Positions 14,809 to 19,358 of a stretch of DNA of 20,596 nucleotides are shown here, one piece after another. Origin of the DNA: a virus. The stretch's first letter is position 1. Every line of letters begins with the position of its first letter. The stretch is taken from IMG/VR virus record IMGVR_UViG_3300042881_003994, positions 1-20,596 of that record; one strand, 5' to 3'. The notes beneath the pieces were generated by a model. It was not told where the DNA came from. It made no database searches and worked only from the letters and a program-made list of their open reading frames with translations. Made by a program: the position numbers and the translations under genes.

Positions 14809-14889
14809 GTTCTTAGAAGATTCCGTCTCACTCAGACCGGAAAATAGAAAGTGTCCTTTAAGCTCTTGTTCAGCTACCTAACGAGTGGA

Positions 14890-15225
14890 TTATACCATAG
14901 GTTCAGTGTCAAGTGGTTTGAATGGCACTTTCGCGCTTTGTTTGTAAATGGCGTCCATTGCCGATTCAACGTCCGCAATCTCTTTCGTGGTTAGACTCAC
15001 TCCCTTCTTTTCGTCTTTTGTCTTTTGGTAGATTTCCGCCTCTACCATGCAAGACTCCAGCTCCCGCTCCACCCATGCCCTGAACGCTTTTGGATCAGTT
15101 ATGGTGAGGCCGGGAGCATCTCTCCAGCAGAGGGTGCGGAGCGTGCCCTGAAGCATCCCCGCGTAGTAGCTTGTGCAAATGTTACGTTGGTAAAGGTCTG
15201 CCCTGAATTCGTTATTTGTGTCCAT
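14890..15225 (-). CDS. hypothetical protein, 112 aa, last gene of the lysis-side operon
   Basis: It starts at the ATG at 15225 (MDTNNEFRADLYQRN), 16 bases after the stop of the 36-aa membrane protein; the longer frame from 15261 lies inside that small gene. It is mostly helical, with two Cys-containing hydrophobic stretches (NICTSYYAGMLQGTLRTLCW) and a Lys/Glu-rich middle. No transmembrane segment or catalytic motif. Function unknown. An A-rich leader (AAAATAAACAAAAC) without Shine-Dalgarno precedes it, and a good terminator follows. Confidence 0.7.
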   Translation of the reverse strand: MDTNNEFRADLYQRNICTSYYAGMLQGTLRTLCWRDAPGLTITDPKAFRAWVERELESCMVEAEIYQKTKDEKKGVSLTTKEIADVESAMDAIYKQSAKVPFKPLDTEPMV

Positions 15226-15241
15226 GTTTTGTTTATTTTGA

Positions 15242-15352
15242 TTATTTATCCCAATGATCATCGTCTTCGTCGCGCCAGATCAACCAAAAAAGGATGAACG
15301 GGGCGATGAGAACGAGGGCCAAACCGAGGCCGAGAAGGTTGCTGGCGGTCAT
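15242..15352 (-). CDS. tiny single-span membrane protein, 36 aa, holin/lysis candidate
   Basis: A 36-codon frame: MTASNLLGLGLALVLIAPFI followed by LFWLIW and then an acidic tail RDEDDDHWDK. Residues 5-26 form one strongly hydrophobic helix, enough to span a membrane. The ATG overlaps the stop of the RHH-like gene as ATGA (15349-15352). It lies two genes downstream of the secreted lysozyme. Phage lysis cassettes place holins, pinholins or spanin-like small membrane proteins next to the endolysin, so this is a good candidate for one. No family match is claimed. Confidence 0.7.
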   Translation of the reverse strand: MTASNLLGLGLALVLIAPFILFWLIWRDEDDDHWDK

Positions 15353-15585
15353 AATTGTGTTGTTTCGTGCTGTTTTGCTGAGTTATCGGGCAGAGGTTTA
15401 CCGTTTACCGGAAGCCGGAAAATAAAAGCCCCTTCCCCCCGCATGGCATGATCGAAGAGTGCGTCAATCGACTCGCCTATGGGGGTTCCGTAGGCCGTGC
15501 GCCACGCTCTGAGACTGGCTAGGGTGCGAGGGTTAACTAGGCCGACAAGCCTCACCTTGGGCAGTCTATAGGGCTTAGGCGTCAT
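15349..15585 (-). CDS. ribbon-helix-helix-like protein, 78 aa
   Basis: From the ATG at 15585 (MTPKPYRLPKVRLVGLVNPR) the protein has a short basic strand (KVRLVGLV), then two helices (PRTLASLRAWRTAYG, then TPIGESIDALFDHAMRG). This is the strand-helix-helix layout of CopG/Arc-type dimeric DNA-binding proteins. The tail is polar. The start is set by an ATGA overlap with the 28-aa membrane peptide; longer frames from 15609 or 15702 run through that peptide or the lysozyme. It may regulate the lysis operon, or it may simply be linked to it. Confidence 0.65.
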   Translation of the reverse strand: MTPKPYRLPKVRLVGLVNPRTLASLRAWRTAYGTPIGESIDALFDHAMRGEGAFIFRLPVNGKPLPDNSAKQHETTQL

Positions 15586-15668
15586 CGCAGAAGCCTCACC
15601 GCGAGGCATAGGACTAGCGCGCCGATGCTTAGAAGGCAAAGCGCGGCGTTGAGAATGAGTCTTGTCAT
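15582..15668 (-). CDS. tiny single-span membrane peptide, 28 aa, holin/lysis candidate
   Basis: Twenty-eight codons: MTRLILNAALCLLSIGALVL and then CLAVRLLR. Almost the whole chain is one hydrophobic helix bracketed by Arg residues (R3 and R25, R28). The ATG overlaps the lysozyme stop as ATGA (15665-15668), and its stop overlaps the start of the RHH-like gene in the same way (15582-15585). The exact fit of both junctions, the perfect membrane-span composition and the place right behind a signal-peptide lysozyme argue for a real gene, possibly a holin or pinholin. It lies opposite a longer out-of-frame ORF that I consider a shadow. Confidence 0.65.
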   Translation of the reverse strand: MTRLILNAALCLLSIGALVLCLAVRLLR

Positions 15669-16051
15669 AGGTGTTTTTTGATTTTTGACCAGTAGCGATC
15701 AAGGTTGAGTTTCTTTTGGCCCGTTGCTTTCATGGCGTTCGGTCCGCCGTTCCAAATTCGGGCTTTTACCTCGTCGCTTTTTCCCTTGCCATAGTGGTTA
15801 ACGTAAAGTTGAAAGATCGCCTTCGATTTTTCAACATCGAATCGGTCGTTCAACGTGTAACGAGTCCCTGCGAATCGGTTAACGTCCCGCACGGTTATGG
15901 CCCAAATCTGAGCTATTCCCGCCGCACGTCCGCCATCCCCTACGGCAAGCGGGTTTCCCCCGCTTTCGACACGGCAAACAGCCTCCCATAGCCCCGCCCT
16001 TACGGGCAGGGCAGACACGGCAAGGCATAGGATGAAGAGAGCGCGTTTCAT
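15665..16051 (-). CDS. secreted lysozyme-like / lytic transglycosylase (endolysin), 128 aa
   Basis: Residues 1-19 are a signal peptide: basic MKR, hydrophobic ALFILCLAVSAL, then PVRA before Gly, a typical signal peptidase I site. The mature part starts GLWEAVCRVESGGNPLAVGD with E29 in the V-E-S-G-G-N-P context of SLT/lysozyme-fold enzymes. AAGIAQIW (43-50) is the 'GLxQ' block and IWNGGPNAMK (99-108) the late Asn-Gly block. It would cleave peptidoglycan; the signal suggests Sec export, so lysis may not need a large-pore holin. Neighbouring tiny membrane proteins support a lysis cassette. ATGA overlap with the upstream gene. Confidence 0.88.
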   Translation of the reverse strand: MKRALFILCLAVSALPVRAGLWEAVCRVESGGNPLAVGDGGRAAGIAQIWAITVRDVNRFAGTRYTLNDRFDVEKSKAIFQLYVNHYGKGKSDEVKARIWNGGPNAMKATGQKKLNLDRYWSKIKKHL

Positions 16052-16320
16052 GCGAGAGCCCCTTTCACGTCCGCCATCGTAAGTTTGCCCTTCATTACTC
16101 CGAACTTGTCAGAATAAAGCCCGCGCAACCATAACCGGGCGTTGGCGTCGGGCAAACCTCTTTCTCTGTTTACGTTTTCGTTAAATGAAGGGGCATTTTT
16201 TATGCCGCTATCCTGCGAGCGGTTAAACGCGGCAAGATTTTTGGCGTTCACATCAAAAGTCACGGAAGCGGGGAAGCCAAGGGCAATTTTGGCGTTGGTG
16301 TTTACGAGAGTGATTTTCAT
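16048..16320 (-). CDS. small hypothetical protein, 90 aa
   Basis: It starts MKITLVNTNAKIALGFPASV at the ATG at 16320 (ATGA overlap with the preceding stop; an earlier in-frame ATG at 16371 is inside that gene). The N-terminal half has beta-strand character, then an Asn-rich polar stretch (FNRSQDSGIKNAPSFNENVN), then a helical end (MKGKLTMADVKGALA). Not recognised. It lies immediately upstream of the lysozyme gene. Confidence 0.7.
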   Translation of the reverse strand: MKITLVNTNAKIALGFPASVTFDVNAKNLAAFNRSQDSGIKNAPSFNENVNRERGLPDANARLWLRGLYSDKFGVMKGKLTMADVKGALA

Positions 16321-16577
16321 GCGTTGCCCTCCGCTTTGCTTATAACTGAACCAATTCGGGCGCGAATCCATTCAGGGGATTCCCCGGCGTTCGCGTAAAC
16401 CAATTGCAAGGCCGCAAGCAATTCGGGCGCGGACGCAACCAATCGCATATTCGCAACGTTGGTGTCTTTAAAATTGGTTACGAATCTGCAAGAGGCAACA
16501 GTTTCGCCTAATGGCCCGTAAACAAGTTCCCCCGGCGCGTAATGCCAAGGCCCCGGTGTGTGTGTGTGTGTTTTCAT
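16317..16577 (-). CDS. HTPGPW-family phage protein, 86 aa
   Basis: It begins MKTHTHTPGPWHYAPGE, continues with YGPLGETVASCRF and NMRLVASAPELLAALQLVYA, and ends ARIGSVISKAEG. This 'HTPGPW...A-R-L-x-A-x-A-P-E-L-L-x-A-L...AIxKAEG' pattern is a very common small phage protein whose function I do not know. The repeated TH codons give a GT/AC dinucleotide run (16556-16570). It is the first gene of the lysis-side group, preceded by a strong hairpin (16595-16621). Confidence 0.85.
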   Translation of the reverse strand: MKTHTHTPGPWHYAPGELVYGPLGETVASCRFVTNFKDTNVANMRLVASAPELLAALQLVYANAGESPEWIRARIGSVISKAEGNA

Positions 16578-16594
16578 AGGTGTTCACCCCAAAG

Positions 16595-16621
16595 GCCCGC
16601 CCCCAACTAAGGGGAGCAGGC
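16595..16621 (-). promoter_or_regulatory. hairpin between the antirestriction gene and the HTPGPW gene
   Basis: On the minus strand, GCCTGCTCCC pairs with GGGGGCGGGC (10 pairs, two of them G-U) around a short loop. It is followed only by CTTTGG, so it is a poor intrinsic terminator on this strand. Its position, about 20 bases after the ArdC stop and 18 before the next ATG, suggests an attenuator or mRNA end-protecting hairpin. Confidence 0.45.
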
Positions 16622-16644
16622 TTTTGATTGGGTTTGAAGGTTAA

Positions 16645-17517
16645 TCAATCGGCGTGCGTTTCCATCTTTCCGAGGATGAAATCGGCGGCCCTTTGTCCCT
16701 GCGCGGCGGCGTGAATTACCAATTTGGCATCCTCTTTCAACTGCTTTAGCCAACCTTGAATGTAAGAGGCGGATGCGGGCAGGGTGTTGTCAATCCCCGA
16801 AACAGCGCAGAGGAACGCCGCCCCCATTTCCGCAACCAACTCCTCTTTTGCGTAAGTTTCGCCGCCAAACGCCGCAACCTCCGCAACGCCTTTCCGGTTC
16901 AACCGACTTTCGTGCCCCGTTGCGTGCGCTAGTTCATGGAATAGGGTTGAATAATAATTCCCCGACGTGTCAAACGTCTCCGCTTTTGGCATTTGAACGC
17001 TATCCGTTGATGGGCGGTAATAAGCCCTATCCCCGCCGTGTGCCAATTTGGGAGCCCTTGGCATATTAGAAACAATCTTTTCCGCCTCTGCTACGGGGTT
17101 GAACGCCGTTCCTTCGATCTTTTCCGCCGCCCATTCTATGCCCTCGCACTGTTCAACGTTGAAAACCGTGTAATACTTTAGGAAAGGGATTTTCTTCGGC
17201 TTGCCGGTAGCGTCCTTTTCTGTTTTGCTATCAACCCAATTCCAAAACACTACCGGCGTTCCCTTCTCCCCTTTCCGCACGCTTCCATTTAGTTCGGCGG
17301 CTTGTTTGTAAGTGAGCCAAAACGGGCAAGAATAAGGGGAAAAGGATAGCAGAAACCAATTTATGCCCCGGTAGGATTTGCGGCTTCCAAAGTTTGCAGG
17401 GTTGCCGCCGTTTTGCGCTTTCCAAGGTTTGCGCCAAGGAACCGTCCCCGCTTCTAATTGGGAAACGATGCGTTCCGTGATTATGCTATAAACGTCTTTC
17501 TTTTCTTCCGTCTTCAT
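16645..17517 (-). CDS. ardC: ArdC-like antirestriction protein, 290 aa
   Basis: The N-terminal part (about residues 8-125) has the features of the ArdC single-stranded-DNA-binding domain: VYSIITERIVSQLEAGTVPW, then RKPW, then YRGINWFLLS, then FWLTYKQAAELNGSVRKGEK. The C-terminal part is a zinc-metallopeptidase-like domain with FHELAHATGH (HELAH 194-198, third His 202) and EELVAEMGAAF (225-235). This is the two-domain layout of the ArdC family, known for protecting incoming DNA from restriction. It lies among the early minus genes nearest the control region, fitting early protection of phage DNA. The leader has ACAGGAAACACAAACACAA before ATG, related to the shared leader of the four genes before it. 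Confidence 0.92.
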   Translation of the reverse strand: MKTEEKKDVYSIITERIVSQLEAGTVPWRKPWKAQNGGNPANFGSRKSYRGINWFLLSFSPYSCPFWLTYKQAAELNGSVRKGEKGTPVVFWNWVDSKTEKDATGKPKKIPFLKYYTVFNVEQCEGIEWAAEKIEGTAFNPVAEAEKIVSNMPRAPKLAHGGDRAYYRPSTDSVQMPKAETFDTSGNYYSTLFHELAHATGHESRLNRKGVAEVAAFGGETYAKEELVAEMGAAFLCAVSGIDNTLPASASYIQGWLKQLKEDAKLVIHAAAQGQRAADFILGKMETHAD

Positions 17518-17574
17518 TTGTGTTTGTGTTTCCTGTCAATTAAGAGGCAATCGCGCCCCCTTTCAATGCCTCAT

Positions 17575-17622
17575 CCCCGCCCCTTGGAAGGAGGCAGGGC
17601 AAAGGGGTTTGAGTTTGCGGGG
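17575..17622 (-). promoter_or_regulatory. nested GC-rich hairpin after the 69-aa gene
   Basis: Directly after the TAA of the 69-aa gene, the minus strand reads CCCCGC ... CCCCTT ... AAGGGG-CGGGG, giving stacked stems CCCCG/CGGGG and CCCCTT/AAGGGG. No T-tract follows. The sequence resembles the hairpin at 18146-18188 (shared CCCCGC, GGCAGGG, GTTTGCGGGGTGTT-type blocks), so the two may be copies of the same element. Confidence 0.4.
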
Positions 17623-17625
17623 TGT

Positions 17626-17835
17626 TTATCCCTGCGCCAATTTAAACCAAGCAAGGCCAAAGTCGGCACAATAGGATTTAGCCTGCGCCATTGAACGAAA
17701 TCCGTTGAGTAATTGGGCGCGCTGATTGGGGGGAATATCGCCGGGAGCAACAAACACAACGCAAGCAACGCGAAGACCCTTGCGGTAGATCAAAGCGGAA
17801 CGCTTATCACTTGGAGAAATAGCTGAAGTAATCAT
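17626..17835 (-). CDS. small hypothetical protein, 69 aa
   Basis: It begins MITSAISPSDKRSALIYRKG. The middle is hydrophobic (LRVACVVFVAPGD), followed by a helical end (QLLNGFRSMAQAKSYCADFG). No family recognised. It has a good Shine-Dalgarno-like AAAAGGAAA seven or so bases before ATG, within the leader repeated ahead of its neighbours. A 65-codon out-of-frame ORF overlapping it is considered a shadow. The gene is short and early; such phage genes often code for host-takeover proteins, but nothing here proves that. Confidence 0.65.
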   Translation of the reverse strand: MITSAISPSDKRSALIYRKGLRVACVVFVAPGDIPPNQRAQLLNGFRSMAQAKSYCADFGLAWFKLAQG

Positions 17836-17858
17836 TTGTTTTCCTTTTCTGTTTTGGG
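17836..17858 (-). repeat. repeated leader, copy before the 69-aa gene
   Basis: Minus strand reads AACCCAAAACAGAAAAGGAAAACAA before ATG. It fills the 23-base gap between two genes completely, so it is a shared ribosome-binding leader rather than an own promoter. Confidence 0.7.
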
Positions 17859-18104
17859 TTATGCTGAATAAACCGTAAAATAAGCGTTTCCGCCCGTTGT
17901 TTCGTTGCGCCCCGTGGAATAGCCGAGAAAAGCAGAAAACTCCCCAACCGAATTATCCTGCGACCAACTCCCGAGCGTGCAAGTGCGAGCATATCCGCCC
18001 TTGCCGTAGGTTTTGCGTGCCTTGCGATCCGCAAAGATTTGCGCGGCTTCTTTCATGGATTCGGCCACCACATCGCGATGCCCTTTTGAGCTATAAGTTT
18101 TCAT
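17859..18104 (-). CDS. small hypothetical protein, 81 aa
   Basis: It begins MKTYSSKGHRDVVAESMKEA, with a basic helical region (AAQIFADRKARKTYGKGGYA) followed by a Gly/Ser/Thr-rich, beta-like end (GSWSQDNSVGEFSAFLGYST and so on). Not recognised. It starts behind the repeated leader with AAAAGGGAAAA as Shine-Dalgarno. Other frames over the same bases are shadows; this one has the leader, the ATG spacing and the balanced composition of a gene. Confidence 0.7.
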   Translation of the reverse strand: MKTYSSKGHRDVVAESMKEAAQIFADRKARKTYGKGGYARTCTLGSWSQDNSVGEFSAFLGYSTGRNETTGGNAYFTVYSA

Positions 18105-18131
18105 GTGTTTTCCCTTTTCTGTTTTGGTTGC
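18105..18131 (-). repeat. repeated leader, copy before the 81-aa gene
   Basis: Minus strand: CAACCAAAACAGAAAAGGG followed by AAAACAC and ATG. It is the best-preserved copy of the leader that also precedes the 69-, 66- and 73-aa genes. Confidence 0.7.
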
Positions 18132-18145
18132 TGTTCAGCCTAAAA

Positions 18146-18188
18146 CCCCGCCGAGTGTCGGCAGGGTTGGGAGTTGGGAGTTGCGGGG
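18146..18188 (-). terminator. terminator-like hairpin after the 66-aa gene
   Basis: Immediately after the TAA of the 66-aa gene, the minus strand has CCCC (18185-18188) pairing with GGGG (18146-18149). Inside is GCCGA-CAC-TCGGC (18150-18162), flush against the outer stem, and TTTTA follows. The T-run is short, so it may terminate partially. The + strand of the same piece carries four G-runs (18164-18188), a possible G-quadruplex in the template strand. Confidence 0.45.
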
Positions 18189-18190
18189 TG

Positions 18191-18391
18191 TTATGCGGGT
18201 TTCCCTTCTATCGCTACGGCACCGCGACGGATTGCGCTTTCGCCTAAAGCTCGCATTAACGCGCTCGCATAAGACTGCGATTGCGCCACCCAATCGCCGC
18301 AAAAGCGAACGACAAATCGGGCATCTTGATAGCCGCAAAACTCTTTTGTAATGGTGTAACGTTTATCGGAACGCACGGGATGTTTTTTCAT
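18191..18391 (-). CDS. small hypothetical protein, 66 aa
   Basis: It begins MKKHPVRSDKRYTITKEFCG, with RFVVRFCGDWVAQSQSYASA in the middle and a helical, basic end. It looks like a compact alpha/beta protein; no family is recognised. It starts behind a variant of the shared leader (AAAACAGGAAAAACACATC before ATG). It is followed at once by a terminator-like hairpin. Confidence 0.65.
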   Translation of the reverse strand: MKKHPVRSDKRYTITKEFCGYQDARFVVRFCGDWVAQSQSYASALMRALGESAIRRGAVAIEGKPA

Positions 18392-18419
18392 GATGTGTTT
18401 TTCCTGTTTTGGTTTCTGT
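18392..18419 (-). repeat. repeated leader, variant copy before the 66-aa gene
   Basis: Minus strand: AACAGAAACCAAAACAGG then AAAAACACATC and ATG. It shares CCAAAACAG and GGAAAA with the other copies but lacks the AAAAG middle. It fills the whole gap between the two genes. Confidence 0.6.
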
Positions 18420-18641
18420 TTATTCGCAAAGAAAAGTATATTCGGCTACGTCTCCCGCAAGGGTTCCTGCGTCGTTGCGGTGCGAAAAATAGCTTTCGCC
18501 ACAATCAACGCAACTCCCACCCGGATTGCGGGCAAGCCAAGCGTCGCAGGCTTGCTGGTCTTCGTCCTCCAATCCGCTTGCGTCTCCGTTAATCAAATAA
18601 CTCGCCCAATAAGCGGGCAAAATATAGGTTTCTGTTTTCAT
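18420..18641 (-). CDS. conserved small mobile-element protein (DUF6926-like), 73 aa
   Basis: It begins MKTETYILPAYWASYLINGD. The blocks PAYWASYLINGDASGL, ACDAWLAR, GSCVDCGE, YFSHRNDAGTLAGDV and YTFL in this order are those of a small protein common on conjugative plasmids and phages; I recall it as DUF6926, from memory and not checked. Its function is unknown. It is often near antirestriction genes, which fits the ArdC-like gene four genes downstream. It is the first gene of the minus-strand early group next to the control region, so it would be among the first expressed. Confidence 0.8.
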   Translation of the reverse strand: MKTETYILPAYWASYLINGDASGLEDEDQQACDAWLARNPGGSCVDCGESYFSHRNDAGTLAGDVAEYTFLCE

Positions 18642-18665
18642 TTGTTTCCCTCTCTGTTTTTTGGT
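18642..18665 (-). repeat. repeated leader, copy before the 73-aa gene
   Basis: Minus strand: ACCAAAAAACAGAGAGGG then AAACAA and ATG. It is the first copy of the leader and carries a strong GAGAGGG Shine-Dalgarno. Confidence 0.6.
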
Positions 18666-18752
18666 GCCGTCGCGGTGTGCGTTGGCTATGTGGGGAGAAT
18701 GGGGATTGATTCACGAAAGTCGATTCTTTTTATTCGTTTTGTATAAGTTAGT

Positions 18753-18774
18753 TTGCAAGTCGCTACGCTTGCAA
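18753..18774. repeat. inverted repeat TTGCAAG / CTTGCAA
   Basis: Perfect 7-base arms separated by 8 bases (TCGCTACG). The centre-to-centre distance of 15 bases is near one and a half helical turns. It could be a dimer-binding operator for the minus-strand early promoter, or a hairpin; on the + strand a run of six Ts begins 14 bases after it. Confidence 0.55.
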
Positions 18775-19013
18775 CGGTTTGCGCGTTGTTTTTTCCACCG
18801 AATTTGCGGCCACTAATCCCTCACACCGTAAGAACAGAGCAAACAGAGAGCAGGGAGCCCGCATAAAGGAAGAGAGCCAACGCTAGGTTGCCTGCCTGCC
18901 TTGCTTCATCTCGCCCCGCCGTTCTAATCGCCCGTAATGCATTCACCTCCCTTACGCGAAACCCCTTCACGCGGTCGCTACCTTGCTACCAGGTCGCTGA
19001 GATTCAGTCTCAA

Positions 19014-19074
19014 TAGGCTATAGGCTAGGCTACTAGGCTACTAGATCGCGCTAGGCTACTAGGCTAGGCTAGGC
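19014..19074 (+). repeat. TAGGC iteron-like array with a 16-bp perfect direct repeat
   Basis: Eight TAGGC copies begin at 19014, 19021, 19026, 19034, 19052, 19060, 19065 and 19070, mostly joined as TAGGCTA(C). Within them the 16-mer CTAGGCTACTAGGCTA occurs twice exactly (19025-19040 and 19051-19066), 26 bases apart, separated by CTAGATCGCG. CTAG occurs six or more times here, a tetranucleotide that is rare in many bacterial genomes. Confidence 0.85.
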
Positions 19075-19128
19075 GCGGCCCGTAAGCCCAACGGATAGAC
19101 CTAGCCGCAAGCCTCACGCCTACCCATA

Positions 19129-19164
19129 GGGGGGGGAGGGGGGTCGGGTTCGGGGGGGGTGGGG
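19129..19164 (+). repeat. long G-runs, strong G-quadruplex candidate
   Basis: G-runs of 8, 6, 3, 8 and 4 are separated by A, TC, TTC and T. This satisfies the four-runs, short-loops rule for intramolecular G-quadruplexes. Such tracts may also be assembly-sensitive homopolymers, so exact run lengths are uncertain. Confidence 0.8.
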
Positions 19165-19165
19165 T

Positions 19166-19263
19166 TATTGTAATTGGTCAGAACGCCCCCATAAAAAAAT
19201 ATTACAAATGGTCCCTTATGAAAGGAGGGAATATTGTAAATGGTCCTTCCTAAAAGGAGAGAC
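19166..19263 (+). repeat. three TATTRYAAWTGGTC repeats, two of them in a 32-bp tandem unit
   Basis: The 14-mer family begins at 19166, 19200 and 19232, spaced 34 and 32 bases. Copies 2 and 3 extend to a 32-base unit with 24 identical positions, each ending in CCTT...AAGGA that can pair as a short stem. Spacing near three helical turns places the copies on one face of the DNA, as for protein-binding iterons or operators. Confidence 0.75.
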
Positions 19264-19268
19264 GGGAA

Positions 19269-19303
19269 AACATAGTTGAATAATACATTGAAACATAGTT
19301 GAA
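19269..19303 (+). promoter_or_regulatory. paired operator-like 12-mers upstream of the nuclease/terminase promoter
   Basis: AACATAGTTGAA occurs exactly at 19269-19280 and 19292-19303, 23 bases apart. The second copy ends 8 bases before the -35 box at 19312. Direct repeats in this place are typical activator sites. Confidence 0.7.
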
Positions 19304-19311
19304 CAAATGTC

Positions 19312-19341
19312 TTGACAGAAATTTTGGGAGCTGGTTACAAT
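19312..19341 (+). promoter_or_regulatory. sigma70-type promoter for nuclease-terminase genes
   Basis: TTGACA (19312-19317), 18 bases, TACAAT (19336-19341). The -35 box is perfect and the -10 box differs from TATAAT at one position. Transcription would start near 19348, about ten bases before the ATG at 19359. The small palindrome ACGCAAGCGT (19346-19355) lies across the predicted start. Confidence 0.75.
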
Positions 19342-19358
19342 CCATACGCAAGCGTAAG

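Larger units (their letters stand above)
14410..14889. other. gene-free region between the lysis and replication operons
   Basis: About 480 bases without a credible gene. It holds the terminator of the upstream operon (14772-14808), two related hairpins at 14426-14445 and 14704-14717, and a weaker hairpin near 14840. The frames that cross it read as noise (long Ser/Leu/Arg runs, no motifs). I could not recognise a clear promoter, although the replication operon beginning at 14409 presumably needs one here. No tRNA was found after checking both strands for T-arm signatures. Confidence 0.6.
18642..19358. other. divergent control region, no genes
   Basis: About 700 bases between the minus early genes and the + packaging genes. 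It holds, from left to right, an inverted repeat (18753-18774), an unremarkable stretch (18781-19010), a TAGGC-type repeat array (19014-19074), long G-runs (19129-19164), TATT..TGGTC repeats (19166-19263), paired 12-mers (19269-19303) and a promoter (19312-19341). A minus-strand promoter must also be here but I could not pick one with confidence. The mixture of iteron-like repeats, G-rich tract and AT-rich repeats would suit a replication origin or an early/late switch. Confidence 0.7.

Noticed and set aside
15582-15702. Longer start (15702) for the RHH-like protein
   Set aside because: It would overlap the lysozyme end and the whole 28-aa peptide with a low-complexity basic extension; ATG 15585 makes an ATGA junction and begins just before the recognisable fold.
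17536-17541. TTGACA on the minus strand before the ArdC-like gene
   Set aside because: It lies only about 20 bases before the ATG; its -10 position would fall in the start codon region, so it is not a usable promoter for that gene.
17571-17768. 65-codon minus ORF overlapping the 69-aa gene
   Set aside because: It has no leader or ribosome site, and it runs into the post-stop hairpin; the other frame starts exactly behind the repeated leader.
18390-18746. + strand 118-codon ORF opposite the 73-aa gene
   Set aside because: It is antisense to a recognised conserved protein, with Ser/Arg/Phe-rich noise composition and no ribosome site.
19014-19074. CRISPR-like array
   Set aside because: Units are 5-16 bases with irregular 5-18-base steps and no unique spacers of about 30 bases; not CRISPR.
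19070-19125. tRNA-like string (AGCCCAACGGATAGAC)
   Set aside because: It resembles a D-arm by eye, but no matching acceptor stem, anticodon arm or TTCRA loop follows; the G-runs lie where the T-arm should be.
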